Positions 7,965-17,196 of a stretch of 64,000 nt of DNA are shown here, piece after piece. The DNA is taken from NCBI RefSeq assembly GCF_002850745.1, contig NZ_KZ559472.1, positions 290,313 through 354,312 on the forward strand, written 5' to 3'. Position 1 is the stretch's first letter; each line of letters starts with the position of its first letter. The translations under genes were made by a program, and so were the position numbers. This DNA comes from Nonomuraea indica (GTDB lineage: Bacteria > Actinomycetota > Actinomycetes > Streptosporangiales > Streptosporangiaceae). The notes below the pieces were generated by a model. That model was not told the DNA's origin and did no database searches. It worked only from the letters and a program-made list of their open reading frames with translations.

Positions 7965-8557
7965 AGAGCGCCAGAAACGGACGTGACGGGCGGACCCGCA
8001 TCATCGAGGGGGCCCTGCGCCGATTCAGCCAGGACGGGGTCTCGGCCACCACGCTGAGCGACCTCCGCAAGGAGAGCGGCGTCAGCGTCGGCAGCTTCTA
8101 CCACCACTTCACCGGCAAGGACCACGTCTTCGGCGTGCTGTACGCCGAGATCCTCACGGCCTACCAGGAGGCGTTCCTCGCCGAGCTGGAGAGCCACGAG
8201 TCGGCCCGCGACGGGATCGAGGCCGTCGTCGCCCTGCACATGCGCTGGGCCGGCGAGCACCCCGAGCGCGCCAGGCTGCTGATCAGCGAGCGGCCGCCGC
8301 GCAAGCACGAGCCGGGCGGCGCCGAGGTGGCCGAGGCGCGCCGCGCGTTCTTCCGCCGGGTGTCCGACTGGTGGCGGCCGCACATGGACAACGGCCTGCT
8401 CCGGCAGGTGCACCCGACCATGTGCTACGTCCTGTGGCTCGGGCCCGCACAGGAGATGTGCCGCCTGTGGTTCGCCGGGGCGCACACGCCCACCGACGAG
8501 GAGATCAAGGGGCTGGGCGAGGCCGCCTGGCAGAGCCTCCGCCGGCACGCCGACTGA
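7961..8557 (+). CDS. TetR family transcriptional regulator
   Basis: This 198-residue regulator has the TetR helix-turn-helix at about residues 10-55 (TTLSDLRKESGVSVGSFYHHFTGKD). The GTG start at 7961 overlaps the GNAT stop (GTGA), which argues for a GNAT-TetR two-gene operon. The C-terminal domain has the WLGPAQEMCRLWFAG segment seen in several actinobacterial TetR proteins. A small GAAC-AAC-GTTC dyad sits just upstream at 7928-7938. The ligand is unknown. Confidence 0.85.
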   Translation: MKSARNGRDGRTRIIEGALRRFSQDGVSATTLSDLRKESGVSVGSFYHHFTGKDHVFGVLYAEILTAYQEAFLAELESHESARDGIEAVVALHMRWAGEHPERARLLISERPPRKHEPGGAEVAEARRAFFRRVSDWWRPHMDNGLLRQVHPTMCYVLWLGPAQEMCRLWFAGAHTPTDEEIKGLGEAAWQSLRRHAD

Positions 8558-8588
8558 CGGGGCGAACCGGGCGCGGTCGCGACGGCGG

Positions 8589-8891
8589 CTAGGCGAGCTG
8601 GCGGACGCGGCTGTGCACCCGCCAGCTCGCCTTGTCGAGGGAGATGTCGAGCCGCAGGTCGGCCCGGTGGCGGCGCAGGCCGGGCACGCGCACCCGGTCG
8701 TGGACGGCGAAGCGGCCCCGGCGCGTGTAGCCGAAGCCCAGCTCGCCGGGCAGCACCCGCACCTCGTCGTGGTTGCCGCAGCGCGGACAGGTCCACAGCA
8801 CGAGGTCGAGGCCACGGTTGTAGGCCGAGCAGGCGCGGAAGTACTCGTCGGGCACGAACCGGGACTCACAGGCCAGGCACGGGATGAGCAT
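8589..8891 (-). CDS. Hypothetical zinc-ribbon protein
   Basis: This 100-residue protein contains two CxxC knuckles, CLAC at residues 5-8 and CPRC at about 35-38, spaced as in a zinc ribbon. A basic C-terminal half follows. No family was recognised. The ATG at 8891 is directly followed by the first knuckle. It is divergent from the methyltransferase at 9069. Its 3' end faces the TetR gene with about 30 nt between. Confidence 0.6.
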   Translation of the reverse strand: MLIPCLACESRFVPDEYFRACSAYNRGLDLVLWTCPRCGNHDEVRVLPGELGFGYTRRGRFAVHDRVRVPGLRRHRADLRLDISLDKASWRVHSRVRQLA

Positions 8892-9068
8892 GGGGCCGCT
8901 CCTCTTCGAACAGGTCCCGACGTCGAGAACACGTCCCTCGGACAGGGTCCATCAGAGATACCGCGGACCGGTTGCGAGCCGCTTACAGATCGCCAGGTTC
9001 ATCGGTAACAGTACGATCACCGTAGGTATGGGATCATGCGCGGGCGTAAGCGGTGAAAGGATGGGTGC

Positions 9069-10466
9069 GTGGAAGGACTGCGCGATCACCTGCACGAAAC
9101 CGGCTACACGGTGGACGGCGTCCGCGACCGGCTGGGCGACGTGGCGGCCTCCGCCCTGGCCCGCGAGGAACTGGTCCCGGCCCTGCGCGCCACGGCCGCG
9201 GGCGAGCCGCTCGACGCGCTGATCCGGTTGTGGTGGCTGGGCGTGGCCGTCCCCCGGGAGTGGCTGGACCCGGCCGTGCTGGAGTCGGGGCTGGTGACCG
9301 TGGCAGGCGAGCGGGTCACCGCCGACGTGCACCTCCAGCCGTGGGAGACGGGCGGCTACGTGGTCTCCGACCGCAAGGTGCGCCCCGGCGACCCGGCGCT
9401 GCGTCCCGACCACGTCGTGGGCGCGGGCGGCGCCTCGGCCAACCTCGCCCAGCTCGTCACCCGCCGCCCCGTCGAACGGGCGCTCGACCTCGGCACCGGT
9501 TGCGGCGTGCAGGTGCTCCACCTCGCGGGGCGGGCAGGGGAGATCGTGGCCACCGACCTCAACCCGCGCGCCGTCGAGCTGGCCCGGTTGAGCTGGGAGC
9601 TGTCGGGCGTGCGCGGGGTGGACGCCCGCGTCGGCTCCATGTTCGAGCCGGTCCGCGACGAGCTGTTCGATCTCGTCGTCGCCAACCCGCCGTTCGTCAT
9701 CTCACCCGGCGGGCAGCTGACCTACCGCGAGACGGGCGAGGACGGCGACGCCTTCTGCCGCGACCTCGTCCGGCAGGCGCCCCGCCACCTCGCCCCCGGC
9801 GGCCAGGCCCACTTCCTGGCCAACTGGCTGCACGTCGAGGGCGAGGACTGGCGCGACCGCGTCGGCGGCTGGCTGGCCGACACCGGCTGCGACGCCTGGG
9901 TGGTCGAACGCGACGTGCAGGACCCCGCCGAGTACGTCGAGTTGTGGCTCAGGGACGCCGCCGAGCAGGGCACCCCCGGCTACGCCGAGCACTACGACCG
10001 CTGGCTGGCCTGGTTCGAGCAGCGCAAGGTGGAGGCGGTCGGCTTCGGCTGGATCACCCTGCGCAACTCCGGGACCCTCGACCCGGTGGTCCGCGTCGAG
10101 CGGCTCACCCACCAGGTCACGCTGCCCGTGGGCGACTACGTGGACGACGTGCTCGACTCTATCGCGGCCGCCCACCGCGTCGAGGACCTCGCGTCGGCCT
10201 GCCTGCGCACGGCCGACGGGCTGCTCGACGAGCGCATCGGCCTGCCCGGCGCCGAGGACCCGATGCGGATCGTGCTCCGTCAGACCACGGGCCTGCGCCG
10301 CAGCAGGGAGGTCGGCACGGTCGAGGCCGCGCTGGCCGGGGTGTGCGACGGCGAGCTGGCGCTCGGCCCGCTGCTCAACGTGATCGCCGAGCTGGTCGGC
10401 AACGGCGACATCCCGAACGCCGACGCGGTCCGCCCCCTCATCGCCGAGGGATACTTCCACCTGTGA
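9069..10466 (+). CDS. HemK/PrmC-like SAM-dependent methyltransferase with flanking domains
   Basis: This 465-residue protein has a class I methyltransferase core. Motif I is DLGTGCGVQ with Asp140, and motif IV is NPPFV with Asn206, the signature of N5-glutamine or N6-adenine methyltransferases. An N-terminal helical domain of about 120 residues and a C-terminal domain of about 180 residues flank it, an arrangement common in actinobacterial proteins annotated simply as methyltransferases. The GTG at 9069 has AAGG eight bases upstream. PrmC itself is about 280 residues, so the substrate is probably not only release factors. Confidence 0.85.
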   Translation: MEGLRDHLHETGYTVDGVRDRLGDVAASALAREELVPALRATAAGEPLDALIRLWWLGVAVPREWLDPAVLESGLVTVAGERVTADVHLQPWETGGYVVSDRKVRPGDPALRPDHVVGAGGASANLAQLVTRRPVERALDLGTGCGVQVLHLAGRAGEIVATDLNPRAVELARLSWELSGVRGVDARVGSMFEPVRDELFDLVVANPPFVISPGGQLTYRETGEDGDAFCRDLVRQAPRHLAPGGQAHFLANWLHVEGEDWRDRVGGWLADTGCDAWVVERDVQDPAEYVELWLRDAAEQGTPGYAEHYDRWLAWFEQRKVEAVGFGWITLRNSGTLDPVVRVERLTHQVTLPVGDYVDDVLDSIAAAHRVEDLASACLRTADGLLDERIGLPGAEDPMRIVLRQTTGLRRSREVGTVEAALAGVCDGELALGPLLNVIAELVGNGDIPNADAVRPLIAEGYFHL

Positions 10467-10526
10467 CCGGTGGCGCAATCGGCTGTTGATCCGACGTCAA
10501 GCCCTCCGGCGGATGCTGGGGACCAC

Positions 10527-10600
10527 GACACGGACCCGGGGGGTTCGAGGCCCGTGTCAGAGCCCGGCCGGCCGTCGACGTGAGGCGGCTAGCCGTCACG
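10527..10600. terminator. Hairpins between convergent methyltransferase and BTAD genes
   Basis: GACACGGACC (10527-10536) and GGCCCGTGTC (10549-10558) form a 10-bp stem with one mismatch. CGTGA-CGGC (10579-10589 with a GG bulge) and GCCG-TCACG (10592-10600) form a second. They lie in a 282-nt region downstream of both the rightward methyltransferase and the leftward BTAD regulator. No T-run is present. I see no gene in 10467-10748. Confidence 0.4.
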
Positions 10601-10748
10601 TGGAGCAACCGGAAAACCGGGCCCCCTGGCGACGCGTGGCGGTCACGACGGCCGGCCGGGCAGCACCACCGCCGGGAGGCGCCGAGGACCGCAGAGGACA
10701 GCCTTGATCAACCATGTGTGGATGACACGTCTGGACGACGCGCTCTAT

Positions 10749-13700
10749 TCAGGACTCGACGACCTGGGCGGCGTCGAGGAGGACCTCGAGGTCCCCGGCC
10801 TCGGGAGCACCGAGCCGGGAGAAGATGTCGAAGGCCTGGCGTAGGCAGTCGAGGCTGCGCGTGGTGCTGCCGAGCCCCTTGAGCGCCTTGCCGAGGACCG
10901 TCAGCGACAGCGCCTCGCCGTACGGGTGGCCGATGTTCCGCGACACCAGCAGAGCCTGCTCGGCGTGCCGGACGGCGTCGGCGTAGCGCTCGGCGGCGAT
11001 GAACGTCTCCGCCAGCCGCGAGCACACCCGCTGCTCCCACACCCGCTGCTTGCCGGCCCGGAAGAAGGCCAGGCACTCGGCGTGGTGATGGACGGCCTCG
11101 GTGAGCCGGCCGACCCGCGACAGCACGATGCCGAGGTGGTAGCGGGCCCGCGCGGTGCCGGCGCCGCTGCCGAGCTCGGTGAAGATCTCCAGGCCCCGCT
11201 CGGCCGCGGCGACGGCGTCCGCGGGCCGGCCGAGGCCGAGATGGTCGCGGGCGGAGTAGCTGAGCACGAGCGCCTCGCCGGCGGGTATGCCGTGGTCGCG
11301 GTAGTGCCGCATGGCCGACTCGAACCACGACAGGGCCTCGGTGTGGCGGCGCTGCCTGCCCACGACCACGGCCAGCGCGTTCATCACCTCGCCGGTGACG
11401 ACCTTCTCGCCGCGGGTCACCGACAGCTCGTGCACGATCCTGAACTGCTGCTCGGCCTCGGTCAGCCGGTTGCCCGCGAACAGCACCCGGCCCAGCACGT
11501 AGCGGGAGCGCAGCTCGCTGCCCTGGTCGCCGATGCCGCGGGCGGCGGCGAGCACGGCGCGGGTGGCGTGGTCGAACTCGCGCGTGTGGGTACCCGACTC
11601 CAGCAGCGGCTCCATGGCCACCAGCAGGTCGGCGGCCGGCAGGAGCTGGTCGGCCGTGGGGGAGGCCGCGGCGGCCTGGTTGATCGCCGCGAACAGCGAG
11701 TCGCCCTCGGCGATCAGCCAGGCGACGGCCTCGTCCGCGCCGCCGAAGCTGCGCCCGCTGCCGATCTCCACCAGGTTGTCCGCGATGGAGCTGCCCTCGT
11801 AGGCCAGCCGGTGGGCCGACTGGGCGGAGGAGAGGTAGTAGCCGAGCAGCCGCCGCAGCACCGGCGTGCGGGCCTGCGGCTGCTCGGTCTTGTCCATGGT
11901 GCGCCGGGCGAACAGCTTGAGCAGGTCGTGGAAGCGATAGCGGCCCGGCGCCGGAGCCTCCAGCAGGCTGGCGTCGACCAGCGACTCCAGCACGTCCTCG
12001 GCCTCGAACCCGTTCATCGCCAGCACGGCCGCGGCGGCGCCGGCGGAGATGTCGGGGCCGTTGGGCAGCGACAGCAGCCGGAACGCCCGCTGCTGGCCGG
12101 CGTCGAGCTGCCCGTAACCCAGCGCGAACGTCGCCTCCACCGCGAGGTTGCCCACCCGCAGCTCGTCGAGGCGGCGCTGCTCGTCGGCCAGCCGCGGCAC
12201 CAGCGACTCCACCGTCCACGAGGGTCGCGCGGCCAGCCGGGCGGCCACGATCCGTACGGCCAGCGGCAGGAACCCGCACGCCGCCACCACGTCCATGGCG
12301 GCGCCGTGCTCGGCCGCCACCCGCTCCGGCCCGGCCACCGCCGCGAACAGCGACAGGGCCTCGTCGGGCTCCATCACGTCGAGGTCGATGAGCCTGGCCG
12401 AGGGCAGGTCGGCCAGCTTGACCCGGCTGGTGACGATCGCCGCGCAGCCTGGCGAGCCCGGCAGCAGGTGGCCCACCTGCGCGGCGTCACGGGCGTTGTC
12501 CAGCAGCACGAGGATGCGCCGGTCGGCGAGCAGCGACCGGAACAGCGCCGAGCGCTCGGCGAGCCGTTCGGGGATGACGTCGGGCGGGACGCCGAGCGCC
12601 CGCAGGAACGCCCGCAGCGCCGACTCGGGCGCGGTGGCCTCGTCGGTGTAGCCGCGCAGGTCGACGTAGAGCTGCCCGTCGGGGAACAGGTCGTCGGCGG
12701 CGTGGGCCACGTGCACGGCCAGCGTGGTCTTGCCGACGCCGCCGATCCCGCAGATGGCGACCACGGGCACGCCCTCCGCCGAGGACTGCGCCGACAGCAG
12801 CGCGCGCAGCCGTACGGCGATCTCCTTGCGCCCGGTGAAGTCGTTGACCGCGGCGGGGAGCTGCGCCGGGCGGGGCAGCTCGTGGACCGGCTCGTCCCCG
12901 CCCGCCGGCTCCGGTGCCGCCCCGGTGACCGTGACGGGCGCCACCGGGGCGGGGGCGGCCGGCGCGGGCGCGAGGGTGAGGGACGGATCGGCTGCCAGGA
13001 TGCGCTGGTGCAGCGCCGACAGCTCGGGACCGGGCTCGATGCCCAGCTCCTCGATCAGCGCCTCGCGGGTCTCGGTGAACACGGCCAGCGCGTCGCCCTG
13101 CCGGCCGCACCGGTAGTAGGCGAGCATGAGCTGCGCCCGCAGCCGCTCGCGCAGCGGGTGCTCGGCGGTCAGCGCGATCAGCTCCGACACGACCGCGGCG
13201 TGCTCGCCGAGCTCGAGATCGACGTCCATGAGCGTCTCGACCACGCCGATCCGGCGCTCGACCAGCCGGTCGCGCTGGTGCTCGACGTACGGGCCGACGG
13301 TGCCCGTCAGCGGCTCGCCGTCGAACATGGCGAGCGCGGCCCGCAGCGCGGCGGCGGCCTCGGCGAGGTGGCCGGCCTTGCGCGCCGCCTCGGCGTCGTG
13401 GACGGCCCGCTCGAAGCGGGTCAGGTCGAGCGCCCCGTCGGTCAGGCGCAGCGCGTAACCGCGCCCGACGGAGGTGAGAATCTCGGGCCGGGAGCGGGCG
13501 GGCCGGTCGGGTTCGAGCACGGTGCGCAGCCGGGAGACGTACGTGCGCAGCGCGCCGAGCGCCCTCGGGGGCGCGTCCTCGCCCCACACCGCGTCGATGA
13601 GCTCCGTCGGGCTGACCGCCCGTCCCTCCCGCAGCAGGAGCATGCCCAGGATGGAACGCTGCAACGGGGTGCCCAGGTCGAGCTCCTCGCGATCACGCCA

Positions 13701-13760
13701 CGCGCGCACGGGGCCGAGCACGGCGAAGCGCAGCCCGCCTTCGACGCTCTGACCAGCCAT
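10749..13760 (-). CDS. AfsR/SARP-type regulator (BTAD, NB-ARC, TPR)
   Basis: This large regulator (1003 residues) has an OmpR-type winged helix (about 10-95, LGPVRAWRDREELDLG to YVSRLRTVLEP), a bacterial transcriptional activation domain ending near GIEPGPELSALHQRILA, an NB-ARC ATPase with Walker A GIGGVGKTT (Lys344) and ILVLLDNARDAAQV as Walker B, and C-terminal TPR-like helices (about 640-1000). This is the AfsR architecture, usually controlling secondary metabolism or differentiation. ATG 13760 has GGAG nine bases upstream and removes 13 poorly supported residues. No biosynthetic cluster is adjacent, so targets are unknown. Confidence 0.92.
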   Translation of the reverse strand: MAGQSVEGGLRFAVLGPVRAWRDREELDLGTPLQRSILGMLLLREGRAVSPTELIDAVWGEDAPPRALGALRTYVSRLRTVLEPDRPARSRPEILTSVGRGYALRLTDGALDLTRFERAVHDAEAARKAGHLAEAAAALRAALAMFDGEPLTGTVGPYVEHQRDRLVERRIGVVETLMDVDLELGEHAAVVSELIALTAEHPLRERLRAQLMLAYYRCGRQGDALAVFTETREALIEELGIEPGPELSALHQRILAADPSLTLAPAPAAPAPVAPVTVTGAAPEPAGGDEPVHELPRPAQLPAAVNDFTGRKEIAVRLRALLSAQSSAEGVPVVAICGIGGVGKTTLAVHVAHAADDLFPDGQLYVDLRGYTDEATAPESALRAFLRALGVPPDVIPERLAERSALFRSLLADRRILVLLDNARDAAQVGHLLPGSPGCAAIVTSRVKLADLPSARLIDLDVMEPDEALSLFAAVAGPERVAAEHGAAMDVVAACGFLPLAVRIVAARLAARPSWTVESLVPRLADEQRRLDELRVGNLAVEATFALGYGQLDAGQQRAFRLLSLPNGPDISAGAAAAVLAMNGFEAEDVLESLVDASLLEAPAPGRYRFHDLLKLFARRTMDKTEQPQARTPVLRRLLGYYLSSAQSAHRLAYEGSSIADNLVEIGSGRSFGGADEAVAWLIAEGDSLFAAINQAAAASPTADQLLPAADLLVAMEPLLESGTHTREFDHATRAVLAAARGIGDQGSELRSRYVLGRVLFAGNRLTEAEQQFRIVHELSVTRGEKVVTGEVMNALAVVVGRQRRHTEALSWFESAMRHYRDHGIPAGEALVLSYSARDHLGLGRPADAVAAAERGLEIFTELGSGAGTARARYHLGIVLSRVGRLTEAVHHHAECLAFFRAGKQRVWEQRVCSRLAETFIAAERYADAVRHAEQALLVSRNIGHPYGEALSLTVLGKALKGLGSTTRSLDCLRQAFDIFSRLGAPEAGDLEVLLDAAQVVES

Positions 13761-13986
13761 GCGGTATGTCTCCAGGGCAATGGAACGCTTTGTTACCAAA
13801 TCATAGAACCTTCCCCGCCTCCCACATAGGCGCGAGACATTGCGTTAACCAAAGCGTTGATCGGGTGTCAATTGCGTGTTGAGCACCCGAGCGGATGCTG
13901 AAGGCGTCGGCAGGCATGGTCCCGGTCAGCGGGGGCGACCGTGCCCGCCCCAGCAATACAGGTGCGAAGTTCCCGGCGAAAACGGG

Positions 13987-14015
13987 AGGCCCCGCCCATT
14001 TTCCGGGCGGGGCCT
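13987..14015 (-). terminator. Intrinsic terminator of the GNAT gene
   Basis: AGGCCCCGCCC (13987-13997) and GGGCGGGGCCT (14005-14015) form a perfect 11-bp stem with a 7-nt loop, 13 nt past the GNAT stop. Read leftward it is followed by CCCGTTTT. A TTTT also follows on the plus strand (14024-14027), so it may act in both directions. Confidence 0.8.
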
Positions 14016-14028
14016 CGACGGGTGTTTT

Positions 14029-14685
14029 CTACGCTGCCTCGACCGCCGCTTCCAGCGGCGCGAGTCTCGGCATGAGCCGTTCGCGGACGGCGGGCCATTC
14101 CGAATGCAGGATGGAGTAGAACGCCGTATCTCGGACGGTGTCGTCGGCGCCTCGGCTTTCCGCTCGCCGCACCCCGTCGAAGTGTGCGCCGAGGGCCTCG
14201 ATGGCGGCCCGGGACCGGACGTTGCGTACGTCTGCCTTGAGCGTGATGCGGTGGACGTTCCACGTGTCGAAGGCGTGCGAGAGCAGCAGGTACTTGCTCT
14301 CCCGGTTGACACCCGTGCCCTGGGCCGAGGCGCCCAGCCAGGTGTAACCGATGTCGGCCACGGACGGGATCTCGCCCACCACACCCAGCGAGCCCGGAGG
14401 CCACGGCAGGGGGCCCTGCCAGTACTCCAGGTGCATGAGACGGGTGGCACCGACCAGACGGTCGGTGGCCAGCCACCGGATGGCGAAGGGCAACGTGCGG
14501 CCCTCCGCCTGCTCAGCCAGGGCGGCCTCCACATAGGAGACCATCTCGTCCCGACCGTTCGGGACGCGAGTGAAGGCATACGTGGAGCGGTCTTCACTCG
14601 CCGCGGCGACGAGGTCGTCGATCGCCGCGTGGCTGAGAGGTTCCAGGCGCACGAGGCGCCCGGACAAGGTGACAAGAGCGGGCAT
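14029..14685 (-). CDS. GNAT family N-acetyltransferase (RimJ/RimL type)
   Basis: This 218-residue protein resembles the RimJ/RimL acetyltransferase group: an N-terminal strand LVTLSGRLVRLEPLSHAAID, a central YTWLGASAQGTGVNRESKYLLL containing the acetyl-CoA loop (QGTGVN), and the NVRSRAAIEALGAHFDGVRR segment near the end. Either ATG 14685 or GTG 14691 could be the start; neither has a clear Shine-Dalgarno. Members acetylate ribosomal proteins or small molecules; the target here is unknown. A strong terminator follows. Confidence 0.88.
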   Translation of the reverse strand: MPALVTLSGRLVRLEPLSHAAIDDLVAAASEDRSTYAFTRVPNGRDEMVSYVEAALAEQAEGRTLPFAIRWLATDRLVGATRLMHLEYWQGPLPWPPGSLGVVGEIPSVADIGYTWLGASAQGTGVNRESKYLLLSHAFDTWNVHRITLKADVRNVRSRAAIEALGAHFDGVRRAESRGADDTVRDTAFYSILHSEWPAVRERLMPRLAPLEAAVEAA

Positions 14686-14826
14686 GAGCACATGATGAGG
14701 GCTGCCCGCCCCTGCTGTAACCAGGCGGCGTCAGGGAACTTTCGCGCCCTTGCGGCGCTTCGGTGTTCGCGCAGGTCAGCGCGATGTTTCGGGGGGTGCC
14801 GGCGGTCCGCCGGGGGAAGATTTCGC

Positions 14827-16113
14827 CTAACCGTGACACGCGGTCGGCACGAGCGCCGGGCGGAGTTCACGCGCGGCGCCCCGGCGCGTCGCCGACAGCT
14901 CTCCCAACCCCTTCGCCAGGTGGTCGAGACCGGCCGAGATCCACGGCAGGCGCAGCGGGTCGGGGCTGTCGAGCGCGGCCTGCCGCTCCTCGGTCGTCTC
15001 GCCGTACAGGAGGCTGACGGCGACCCGGACCCGGGCGGCGGACGGGTCGTCGCCGAAGGCGTGGCCAGGCAGGACGCCGATGCCGTGCCCGTCGAGCAGG
15101 ATGCGGGTGATCTCGGCCGAGCCGCCGAGGCGGAGGTGGCCGAGGTCGGGGTAGAGGTAGAAGCCGCCCTGGGGGGCGAGCACGGAGGCGCCGATCTCGG
15201 TGAAGGCCGCGTGGGCGGCCCGCGCGACCGTGCCGTGCAGCCTGCGGCTGCGCTCGACGCGTTCGACCAGTTCGGGTGGTTCGGTGAAGGCGTACGCCGC
15301 GGCCTCCTGCACCGGCGCGGCGGGCGCGGACCAGATCTCGCTGGCCACCGCGAGCAGCCTGGCGCGCAACTCGTCTGCGCCGCCGGGCAGCCGGGCCACG
15401 CCGATGCGCCAGCCGCCCAGCGCGAGGCTCTTGCTGAGCCCGGTGGTGACGACGGTGCGCTCGGGGGCCAGCTCCGCGGGCGAGATGTACGGCGGAGCGG
15501 GGTGGTGCAGCAGGTCGCGGTAGATCTCGTCGGAGATGATGACGAGGTCCAGCTCGCGGGCGACGGCGGCCAGGCGGGCGATGGTGGCGGGCCTGGCGAG
15601 CCTGCCGGTGGGGTTGTCGGGCAGGGTGACGACCACGGACCTGACGGTCCGGCCCTGGGCGCGGGCGTGGAGCACGGCCGAGGCCAGCCGGTCGGGGTCG
15701 GGCGCGCCGCCCTCTCCGGCCGGCGGAGGGACCAGGATGGGGCGGGAGCCCACCAGATCGGCCTGGGCCGCGTAGCTGACCCAGCTCGGCACGGTCAGCA
15801 CCACGTCACCGCCGAGGGCGAGCAGCAGGCCGTACAGGAGCGACTTGCTGCCGGGGCCGCTGACGACCTGGTCGGGGTCGGTGGGCAGGCCGCGACGGGC
15901 CCAGTAGCCCGCCGCCGCCTCGCGCAGCGCGGAGGCTCCGGCGACCGGCCCGTAGCCGTTGTTCCCGGACGCGGCGACGAGCCTGTCGCGCAGCGCCGGG
16001 TGGACGGGTAGTCCGGCCTCGCCGAAGGCCAGGTGGAGCACCCGTGCCCCGGCGCGTCGTCTTCGCTCGATCTCCTCGTTCGTCGCCAGCGTGGCGGAAA
16101 GCGTCACCGTCAT
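14827..16113 (-). CDS. Class I/II PLP-dependent aminotransferase
   Basis: This 428-residue fold-type I aminotransferase shows the expected landmarks: DNPTGR, SDEIYRDLL for PLP ring binding, and the Schiff-base Lys228 in TGLSKSLALGGWRIG, with the C-terminal Arg region VRVAVSLLYG. The ATG at 16113 is preceded by GGGAA at 10 nt; a GTG at 16122 is possible. It is divergent from a LysR gene that likely controls it. Substrate could be aspartate or aromatic amino acids and is not determined. Confidence 0.9.
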   Translation of the reverse strand: MTVTLSATLATNEEIERRRRAGARVLHLAFGEAGLPVHPALRDRLVAASGNNGYGPVAGASALREAAAGYWARRGLPTDPDQVVSGPGSKSLLYGLLLALGGDVVLTVPSWVSYAAQADLVGSRPILVPPPAGEGGAPDPDRLASAVLHARAQGRTVRSVVVTLPDNPTGRLARPATIARLAAVARELDLVIISDEIYRDLLHHPAPPYISPAELAPERTVVTTGLSKSLALGGWRIGVARLPGGADELRARLLAVASEIWSAPAAPVQEAAAYAFTEPPELVERVERSRRLHGTVARAAHAAFTEIGASVLAPQGGFYLYPDLGHLRLGGSAEITRILLDGHGIGVLPGHAFGDDPSAARVRVAVSLLYGETTEERQAALDSPDPLRLPWISAGLDHLAKGLGELSATRRGAARELRPALVPTACHG

Positions 16114-16192
16114 GTTTGTCACGTTCCCAGGGTGGTTGGATGAAGGCATCAGGACAAGCGAGGCTTTTTGTGGGTAGGCATAAGGAAGTCCG
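16114..16192. promoter_or_regulatory. Divergent promoter region, aminotransferase/LysR
   Basis: This 79-nt divergent spacer contains GATG-AAGG-CATC (16139-16150), a short dyad, and a run of T (16164-16168). The LysR gene has a good Shine-Dalgarno AGGAAG (16183-16188). LysR regulators generally bind T-N11-A dyads in such shared promoters, so 16139-16150 is the best candidate. No promoter hexamers stand out. Confidence 0.4.
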
Positions 16193-17185
16193 ATGCTCGA
16201 TTTGCGGCGTTTGGTGTTGATCTGCGAATTCGCTCGGCGCGGCAGCATCGCCGCGACCGCCGAATCGCTCGGCTACAGTGCCTCCGCGGTCTCCCAGCAG
16301 CTCGTCGCGCTCGAACGCGAGGCCGGCACGGCCCTCATCGACCGGACGGCCCGCAGCGCCGAGCTGACCGATGCCGGTCGCCGCCTGGTCCTGCACGCCG
16401 AACGCATCCTTTCCATGGTCGAGGAGGCCGAGTCGGACCTCTCGGCGCACCGGGGCACGCCTGCCGGGCGGGTCGTCGTCACCGCCTTCCCCACAGCGGC
16501 CGTCGCATTCGCGCCCGCGCTCGCCCGGTCGCTGCGCCGCCACACCGAACTCACACTCCGCCTGCGGCAGAGCCGCTCGGGACGCGGGATGCGGGAGGTG
16601 CAGTCGGGCGAGGTGGACATCGCGCTCGTGGACGACTGGTACGGCCGCGCCCGCGACAGCGAGAACCTGCGGGTCTTCCCCCTGCTGCACGACCCCCTCG
16701 TGCTGGTGGTGCCGCGCAGGCACCGGCTGGCCGACACCGGCGTGCCGTTCGAGCTGGCCGAGCTGCGCGACGAGCCGTGGATGGCCACGCCGGACGGCGA
16801 GCCGTCGCGGCTGGCGGTGGACCGGCTGCTGGTGGACGTGGGCGGCACCAAGCCGCAACCGTGGGAGTTCGAGGGGCTGGGCACGATCCTGTCGCTGGTG
16901 GCCAAGGGGCTCGGGATCGCCGCCGTGCCGGCGCTGGCGCTCGCGGCGGGAGTCCGCGGGGTGGCGGTGCGGCAGTTCCCGGGCAACCCGGTGGGGCGCG
17001 AGGTGCACGCCGTCGCCCGGGGTTCGAGCGTGCACCGCCCCTCGGTCTCGGTCACCCTGCGGGCCATCCACGTGGCCGCCCGGTACATCGCCGCCGACCT
17101 CGAACCGCTCCGGCTCGCCGACCGCCGGCCGGGGCCCGCCGCTGACGAGCGCGATCCGGGCCCGGTACGGCCCGCGGACCGATAA
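16193..17185 (+). CDS. LysR family transcriptional regulator
   Basis: This 330-residue LysR regulator has an N-terminal winged helix (about residues 1-60: LDLRRLVLICEFARRGSIAA, YSASAVSQQLVALEREAG) and a periplasmic-binding-like effector domain. The ATG at 16193 follows AGGAAG at four bases. It is divergent from a PLP aminotransferase, the probable target in LysR fashion, with the amine or keto acid as a possible effector. The last 25 residues are low-complexity and proline-rich. The start of rnhB lies 11 nt beyond its stop. Confidence 0.92.
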   Translation: MLDLRRLVLICEFARRGSIAATAESLGYSASAVSQQLVALEREAGTALIDRTARSAELTDAGRRLVLHAERILSMVEEAESDLSAHRGTPAGRVVVTAFPTAAVAFAPALARSLRRHTELTLRLRQSRSGRGMREVQSGEVDIALVDDWYGRARDSENLRVFPLLHDPLVLVVPRRHRLADTGVPFELAELRDEPWMATPDGEPSRLAVDRLLVDVGGTKPQPWEFEGLGTILSLVAKGLGIAAVPALALAAGVRGVAVRQFPGNPVGREVHAVARGSSVHRPSVSVTLRAIHVAARYIAADLEPLRLADRRPGPAADERDPGPVRPADR

Positions 17186-17196
17186 CGTCTGGGGCC

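Noticed and set aside
10500..10600. tRNA-like features (ggttcgag, and gcgcaatcgg earlier)
   Set aside because: The putative T-arm does not pair properly, no acceptor stem or anticodon arm can be formed, and the sequence is better explained as plain hairpins between convergent genes.
10926..13829. A 967-codon open frame antisense to the BTAD regulator
   Set aside because: The translation is full of Gln/Arg/His with no domain, while the minus strand encodes a complete AfsR-type protein.
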